Assembly (NCBI GenBank): GCA_032209605.1 | Contig: JASFXZ010000001.1 | Span: forward strand, 45,884,619-45,948,618 | Direction: 5' to 3' | Length of the DNA: 64,000 nucleotides | From: Mactromeris polynyma | Lineage: Eukaryota; Mollusca; Bivalvia; Venerida; Mactridae | In this document: positions 36,401 through 45,400 of the stretch, piece by piece | Position numbering within the stretch: the first letter of the stretch is position 1 | Layout of the letters: every line of letters starts with the position of its first letter | The notes under the pieces: model-generated | What the model saw: only the letters and a program-made list of their open reading frames with translations | What the model was told of the DNA's origin: nothing | Databases searched by the model: none | Translations under genes and position numbers: made by a program

Positions 36401-39400
36401 GAACTCTAGAAGGGATAAAGGAAAAGAACTCTAGAAGGGATAAAGGGAAAGAACTCTAGGAGGGATAAAGGGAAATAACTCTAGAAGGGATAAAGGAAAA
36501 GAACTCTAGAAGGGATAAAGGGAAATAACTCTAGGAGGGATAAAGGGAAAGAACTCTAGGAGGGATAAAGGGAGAGAACTCTAGGTGGGATAAAGGGAGA
36601 TAACTCTAGAAGGGATAAAGGGAAAGAACTCTAGCTGGGATAAAGGGAAAGAACTCTAGGAGGGATAAAGGGAAATAACTCTAGAAGGGATAAAGGAAAA
36701 GAACTCTAGAAGGGATAAAGGGAAATAACTCTAGGAGGGATAAAGGGAAATAACTCTAGGAGGGATAAAGGGAGAGAACTCTAGGTGGGATAAAGGGAGA
36801 TAACTCTAGAAGGGATAAAGGGAAAGAACTCTAGCTGGGATAAAGGGAAAGAACTCTAGCAGGGATAAAGGGAGAGAACTCGTGAAATCTCCTGTGATAG
36901 AAACTTTAAGCACTTTCTGATTGACGTTATGCTGCATCTTTTTATTTATTGGACAGTCAGTGCAAAACTGGTGTAAAAAAACGCTTACATCAGTCTTGCT
37001 CTAACTTTTTTATAGGATAATTCTGTATTTTAAGTCTGCTCAAAATAAAGTCCACCCATTCCACCCTCTCTGTCATTGATACATAGATATCCGTAGCTCC
37101 TGCTGTATAAAACAAAACTTCAGTAAATACATATTTCACACACACTTGCCATGCACAAAATGTTTCAATACTCACTACCTCTCTGTGTAAGTCATACACA
37201 AGTTTATTTTCTTCGATAATATATTATAACTTAATTACTTGATAGATTGGAAATCTACATATGTATACTATTTCTGGTAATTAAATACCAATATGGTTAA
37301 ACAGAAAATGAACTGTAATTATCAAAGAATTATTGTCATGTGGATTTAGATTGAACGTATACTCATGCTAGTTGAGGGTGATGCTTTCTTTGCTTAAAAT
37401 GGAATACTTCTCTAGTTTGAAAGCATGATAAATATGGCAAACTTGTATATATGTGTATATGTATGCATATTTTGGCTTATAGTTGTAGAATTTCAGATAT
37501 CTGGTTTGTAATAGAGTTGCTACTCGCAATTTTGTGCCAAAATGTCAATTAAAAAAAAAACCTGTTATTTTGAGGCACTATTCATGTTATTTTTTACTTA
37601 AAACACTTCCTTTTTGCTAATTTGTGATTTTCTTGATTGTAAATTATGTTTGTTTTTTTACGTCACCTGTTCCATTTTTCAGTCATTATTTAGCTTTAAT
37701 TTGCTTGTATGGGTTATATATTATGTATATGAATTTTCAATGTGGTATAATTATTTTTTGAAGAAATAATTTGCTATATATTCTTTCACTGGTATAATTG
37801 TGTCACATATATGTCTGTGTATCCTCAGACTTCCCTCGCAAATAAATAAATAATTATTTTTTTATTAACCAAAGTTCGATTATTTTCGGTTTTTTTTGCT
37901 CACCGTTCTGTTCGGTACTGTCTTACGAGTATTCCGTTGGAATGTCAGAAGACATTTTTTATTCCTGATGCAGTATTCTAGTCAGAGAACTTATAAGTTT
38001 ATACACATTATCTGTTATATATAGTTACACAGCTATTGGAACTGTGCAGTTTGCTCTAGTTACAGAACATCAAGACTTAGTTCTATTCTAGTCACTGCTC
38101 TACACTATATGATACATTATAACACATTGTTCTAAGACACTGACCTAGTCGCAATTGTTCACCTTTGGTCATGACAAGCCATTAAACAAACAGTTATTGA
38201 GAATTGCATTTATTTCATATTTTTATTTAACCAAACTGATTGAATAACCGAAATCCGAAATTTCGAAAATCCCAAGGTGTAATAGAAACCAAACTCAGCG
38301 ACACATGCATGTATCATCATTTATTCCTCTTCTATTGTTTGTAGGCTTGTCTCTGAAAGCAGCAACATTAGTGCTTACTTCAGCAGAAATAACTCAAATA
38401 CAAAAACAACTTGTAGATGTATGGCATTAATAAGTTATCTCCAAGATTAAAGCACTTTTTCATTTTCAGACATTTATGTATCATTGTGGAGCTTCCATTT
38501 ATTGCTGTCATCATAATATGAAACCGTTCTCATTGTGGACAGTAATACCAATCCTCAATGGGTTATATCTGTTCTTTTTCCCCATTAATGCGTCTGTCTC
38601 AACCTACGTAACTTATACTAATATTGAGAATGTTTGATCTATCATTTGGTACTATTATTCCACCATTAATGGTATTGTTGAAATGTTAATTTATGTAACC
38701 TTTTTGTTATGTGAAGGATTGACGAGTTGGTTAACAAGGAGAGTGAAATTAAGGACGACAGGTAAAGTATACGTATGGTGAATGATTTGATCTTAACACC
38801 TGTTCTATTATAGTATGGGCGTAGTTAATGGATATCATAATGTTTGTCCTTACCATACTGTCTCACTCCACCTTCTGGCAACGCCCTTCATTTATACATT
38901 TCATGACCAGTATTTTTTGCCTGGCATGAAAAATATGTTATTTCTATTTGTATTTTCAAGTTGAATTCTGTAATCAAGTTGTTAACTTGGTAACAGTCAT
39001 TTCTCTTTTCATTTACCAACGAGGTCCGCTTTGGTCAGCTCAGTTGGTAGAACATACGGCTGTCATTTATGAGATTACAGGTTCGAAACCCAGGTTAGAC
39101 GTATGTTCACAGTGACAGTTAGACTTAATGTATTTTATCCAAAGTCAGTTGTGCATAACCTCTGATTTGTGTGAGCAGTTTCCGTTGCTATATAAGTACA
39201 AGTAAGTACTGGTGGGTAACCAAGGAACAATGGTTGCTGAGTTGAAATACTAATGAAAAATGACATCAAACTCTGGCGACACGTCATACCAATAGAGGGG
39301 TGGGGAAAGTCTTGTATGAGCAACTGTAATGAAAGGTATTAATTTGGTGATGTTGTGTAAAACTACGATAATGTACAGATAAAGTCAGGATCAATAGATT

Positions 39401-42400
39401 TGAAAATTTAACGAACTACCGTATATGTCTCTAAATCGGCAAACTTTTGAATGATAAGTAAAATGGTTTCTTTACCCTTATATAAGTATATACTCATATA
39501 TATAGCAAGCATGTATGTGTTATAAGTTTTATTCTAACGTATGTGTCATGTTGTCAAGGCATGTTGTCAAGGCATGTTGTCGAGGCTTGTTATTTAACCA
39601 TTGTGGTATTTTATTCAAAGCATGTTATATATTGATATTATATTATAACCCTCAGTTAATACATATTTTATATATATTCAATTATAATGCATGGGAAAAA
39701 ATGATATATTAACGTATTGATGCAATAAACCATGGTGTCATCCTGTGCAGAATAGTTGTGTATAAATGATGGCAATAGGAGCATCATTGCATGTGAATTA
39801 CATCAACTCTCCATTTTGTGTACTATTCTTGTACAACTTTATATTGTATGAAGTTTGAAACAGTAGTTAACTTAAAGAATTCATGGGGATTACACCCCCT
39901 ATCTATATGATGCTGGTATACACTGATGCATGGTCTTCTGATACCTATAAATCCCAATTTGTCTTTCTGATTCAACTAATAGCTGTAGATGTGTAAAGTC
40001 AATGGTGGAGGCGTATGTTATAATCTAGGGTGCTATAAAATATTATATAATCAGATTATGAGAGTTTAGACAATATTTCCATCTCAGTCTCTCTGTTGCC
40101 ACTCCAGGCTTATGGTGTCGTTTATCTATGATCTCCCCCCCCCCCACCTTTCTGTTGCCGTTGGCAATGGTGTTTGGTAATCTCCTAAAGTCGCTTGGTA
40201 TTGCTCTTTTTGTACTGTTCCATTTCTTCATGTCCCTTCCTCTTTGAAACTCTCTCATTCAAATGATATCATTGTCAAACCCAAAACCAGATCAAGGAAT
40301 TGTGCACTTATTATAATTCAAACTCACTTTGTCTTGATTTAGTTGTAAAAAGTTGTGAAATTCTACAGGATGTGCTCAAATTTATTGAAAGAGTGGTTTG
40401 ATGTTCTGATTATGATATTGTGATAGAACCTGCTCTCAATTCTTGCACCCCTTTAATCTGTCTGTAATTATTACTTCATTTCAATGTCAGTTATCCCACA
40501 ATTTGAACATATGTGTTACAATCCGCCAATTTTGGTAGGAGTTATGGCCCTTTTTTAACTTAAAAGCTAGGGTATCCATGTCCTGTGGTCACATACCTTG
40601 ACAGTATACAGCAATTTGCCTCTTGAATAAACCCCTATCAACGTACTTAGGGGTCAGCTCCTAAAGCCTCATCAGTTTTCTGCTTCCATTGTACCAAAGT
40701 ATTGATCCTGTTGCTTAAAGTGTGTATGTACATTGAAATATAATCTGTACAAAAGTTTGATAATTAATTTTGTTAATTAACACTTTGTCTTGGTATCTGA
40801 TGGTAGACATGTATAATTGATATGAATTAACAAGCTTATAGTTTTACTGTCTGGGGTTGATATGGTATTTTAACATTATCTAACACATACTTGTTGTTTC
40901 GATGTGTCTAAATCATAAACCTATGACATACTGCTGTTGGACTCTTATTACATAATTTCTTGGTCTTTACAATTTTAGTTAAAAATGTGAAATCTTTTAT
41001 TGGGAGATCACAAACTTGACATATTCGCAATTAACAATTTCACGATTTGGTTTGAAATTGTATGTTGTTCATGAAATACGCAGTTTAATTGGCAATTTGG
41101 TTTGATTCATGATTTCACATTTTAGGATGATCAAATGTTGAATATAAGAGAACTGATTGCTGGTCTATCATGTATAGGTCTGTTGTTATATACCACAGAT
41201 GTCATTTCTTGTTGAACTTTTTTATCCTATACTTTGTGCATTAATTTACCTGTATTTTGCATTACCTTATTGTCTGGAATGACTTTAGATTTGAGACAAT
41301 TTGTTGTGACCTTTCCATCTAATTCCCCCGTATTATGTTGGAATGAGTTTTACAATGTTTTTAAGCATTACAACATTACAGCACTGAAGATAAAATGCAA
41401 TCAAAATATATTTTTTACGGAGAATTATTTTTTTCAGCTTTTACGTTTTTTTGCAAAAAACATACTAATTATAATATGTTGTTTCCCTTTTATTTAGCAA
41501 AGGCACAGTGGCAGCCCCTAATTTACCTATTTTCCCCTCAATGAGGGTCAGGTATATCATGCTGGATGTTGGCTAATTTACCCCTGTTTTATTTCAGCAC
41601 TACACTACTCAACACATATTATCAGTCACATAGCCGCGACCTTTAAGCAAAATTTTTTGGTCAGACCATTTTTCCCAGTATAGTTCCTGCTGCTATTTTC
41701 GCGTTACTTTCCGTTTTGCGGTATTTTGACAACAAAACATACAGTGAAATAATTTGGCATAATAATAATAATTCTTTATTATTTTATATTACAATTAATC
41801 ATCATTAATATGCACAACCATGTGTCCAAATAATTGCTGTGATGCAGTATACTCAACTCCTAGATGGCTGATTTTAATTGTTGAGTAGTGTATTATTAAA
41901 TAATTAAACATTTTATATTAATACTTTGCTGTTTATAGTTCTATTCCCCTGTCATCGAAAAATGTGGAGTACACAAAAAATATATAAATGTTCATACATT
42001 GTTCTAACATGTTATGAGTTGTAATGGCCAAGCAGTTGGTTATTATATTTTTATAAAATCCCATTAAGTTATCATGTTGAATCTGTATAATGCTGGAAAG
42101 TTAACTCTATTTATGTGTATGGACTTCATTTTCAACAAATCTGTTTCACCCAACAATCTAGACAGTAAGAAAAGGACTTGTACAACAGTTGCATTGTGTG
42201 GAGGCTTCTTACATTACGTTAATATCATTCTGTTTATCATTTCAGCTTGTTGTTATTGTTTTTGTTATTGTTATTGGTGTCATAAATTTCTGTTTCAGCA
42301 ATAACATGTCTCAAATTTTCATTCAAATTATGTGACTGATCCTACATTTTTGTATTTTTCTTGTTTTGCTAACTAAATCAACTTAAATTTCAAACTTGAA

Positions 42401-45400
42401 GCTTATTTAGATAACTCCTGCTCCAGCTGTGTTGGGTTTAAGATGCTGATGTCAGTCAACGATTTTTAGCCATGGTCCCCATTGGATTTAAACTCTTAGT
42501 GTAGGGGCTGAGTGGCAGATATTTCATCCGCTAAACTACTGGGCTGGGGTGCTCTCTTTTTGCTGCGTCTGTTGTTGTTTTCATTAAAATATGTTTGTAT
42601 TCCATTGTTTTAACAGATGGAAATCTTCGTAAGTTGGGTGCTGTTTTATAACATGTCGTATTTGTATACATACCAAACCTTTGCAATTATAGCATTAAAT
42701 GTACATGAATCTAGCATCATGTTTCATGTTGTGTCAAACCTTGCAAACACAATAATAGAGATTTTTTACCCCTATTGCAATTTTCCCTACTCAAATAATA
42801 CTTCTTTTCCCCTTTACTCGTGATTTTTGTATTTTTTTCATTTTTTATGCTTTTTTGCAATAAAACCTTGCAATGTCCAGAATTTATTCTTTCAGACTCT
42901 GAGAACTTAGATTGAATTGTCGGTCCGTGTCATTACAACAAAGTTACCATAGCTGTTTTAGGTTTAATAGGATGCTTTTAATTGATATTTGATCGCAGCA
43001 AATAAAATGCTTATAAAAATCAGAAACTCTTTCAATGAGAATAAATTAATAACTCAAGACATCAATTTATAGAAATTGGAATAACTTCTGCTTCACAAGA
43101 ATTTTAACTTTGCAGCACAAAACTCTCACCATACCTGCGTTTGTTTGCACATTTTAGTAATAATCTCATTGAGAATTGACTTAATGTGGAAATATTTTTA
43201 CGCCATTGAAGAATGGTAAAGGGGCATGAAGTGTTATAACCTTGTCTGTCTGTCCAGGCGTCCATCAATAGCTCTAGAAAGAATGTATGCATTGGGTTTA
43301 TATTGGGCACATAAGCATAGGACAATAAATTACTGGGCAAGTTGAATATTGGTTACAATTCATTAAATATTGGAGGAGTTATGGCCCTTTAGCAAGTTAA
43401 CAGCTCAGGGCTGGGACATCTGACTGTCCTATGTACGCATCTAGTTTTAATTTTATGATAAAACACTTGCTATTGTGAATGTAACTATGTACATATATAT
43501 GGTGTTTTGTATAATGTGTGAGGACTGGTTTCATAATTTATGTACTGAGCTTGACATGTATATCAAATATATTTATGTTTTAGTCGTGGTTGTACTGTAT
43601 CAGCAGAAAACTTCAATCACTTTATAGTATTTTATTTCTCACGTTTCTTTTTCTTATTTTCTTATTTTCATTTTCTGCAGACCAAGGTAAGATAGTGAAG
43701 CACCCTTTGCTTTAGGGGCTGGTGGGTGAATGACTTTAGGGGCTGGTACATGAATGATTTTAGGGGCTGATGGGTGAGTGACATTCTGGGGTGATAAAGT
43801 TGAATGACTTTATGGGCTGATAGGCGAGTCACTTTAGGGGCTGGTTGCATGAATGACTTAAGGGGCTGGTTCATGAAAGACTTAGGTGCTGGTAGGCATA
43901 GAGAGTATTATAAAGTGTTGCATGATTGGTAGTTTACTGTGAGTAGTATGTAATACATTATGGGTGGTTCCTAAAAATAAATTGCATTATAGGTAAAGAT
44001 AAATGAGGTGTTATAAGTGTTGCATTCTGGGTGGATGAATCTTTGTATCTATAAACATATTTACACAAGAACGCTCGCGTTAAGAAAGGTGTAGGCTTCT
44101 TCATCTTAAAGTTACGCAAAAAAAGAAGAAATTCTTAAATAAGAAAGGTTTACTGAAACGCTTTTCTTAGCAAAGAATTTTCTTAAACCTAAGCAGTTCC
44201 TTAAGAAGACTAATGAAATGGCGCCCTGGTATGCACACAAAAAGTGCATTTTCATAATATTCTCACTTTGTATTATGGGTAAGAGGGTATTTACAATCGA
44301 GGGTAAAAAGCTGAATAACATCGTTAGTCACTCTAGAAATGGTTTTATTAAATCCAAGTTGCACTGGGTAAGCTGCACAAAGATGACATTTGTTTATGTT
44401 TGAGAATTGTATAATATTCCATGTGTTGAGTCTATTATGAGGTTATAATGACAAGAAATTGTGTGAAACATGCCTTTGATGTTTTTGTCTGTTTTCAGAA
44501 TAATTGCACAAAAAGAACATGTTTGTTCATTATTTTCAGCGATAATTAATTTTTTTCTGTTTTATTAGTGAATTTTAATGTCAAAATTAACTGCATTTTG
44601 TTTCATTAGAACTATTGATTCCATATAACTGTGAAATAATTATGTTATTATTGTTAAACACAACAAATAATGAGATAAATTCAACTTTGGAAACATTTTG
44701 AGGTTCATTATTAACCAGGTTTTTTGAAAAAAAAACAGGTTATTAGAATGGTGTGTCTTTGGGCGGGCGTCAAACTGGGGGGTTTCCGGCGATTAACTTG
44801 AGTTCTGTTGATCATATTGACATCAAACTTGGTGTATAGTAAGAACATGTGGAGAGCTCGCTTGGGATTGCTTTTGGGTTTGGTCTGACAAAGGTCAAGG
44901 TCACCGTTACTAAAAATAGAAATTTGGTTTCTGGCGAATAACTTGAGCTACATTGATCATATTGACATCAAACTTGGTGTAAAGTAAGAACACGTGGAGA
45001 GCTCGCTTGGGATTGCTTTTGGGGTTGGTCCGAAAAAGGTCAAGGTCACCGTTACTAAAAATACCAATTTGGTTTCCGGCGAATAACTTGAGTTCCGTTG
45101 ATCATATTGACATCAAACTTGGTGTATAGTAAGAACATGTGGAGAGCTCGCTTTGGATTGCTTTTGGACCCGTTCTGAGTGCAAGGTCACCATTACTTAA
45201 AATAGAAATTTGGTTTCCGGCGAATTACTTGAGTTTCGTTGATCATATTGACATCAAACTTGGTGTATAATAAGAACATGAGGAGAGCTCGCTTGGGATT
45301 GCTTTTGGGTTCGGTCAATCAAAGATCAAGGTCACCATTACTATAAATATCAAATTTGGTTTCCGGCAAATAACTTGAGTTTCATTGGACATATTTGCAT

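Noticed and set aside
39030..39108. Functional tRNA gene
   Set aside because: A and B boxes present, but the acceptor and anticodon stems do not pair.
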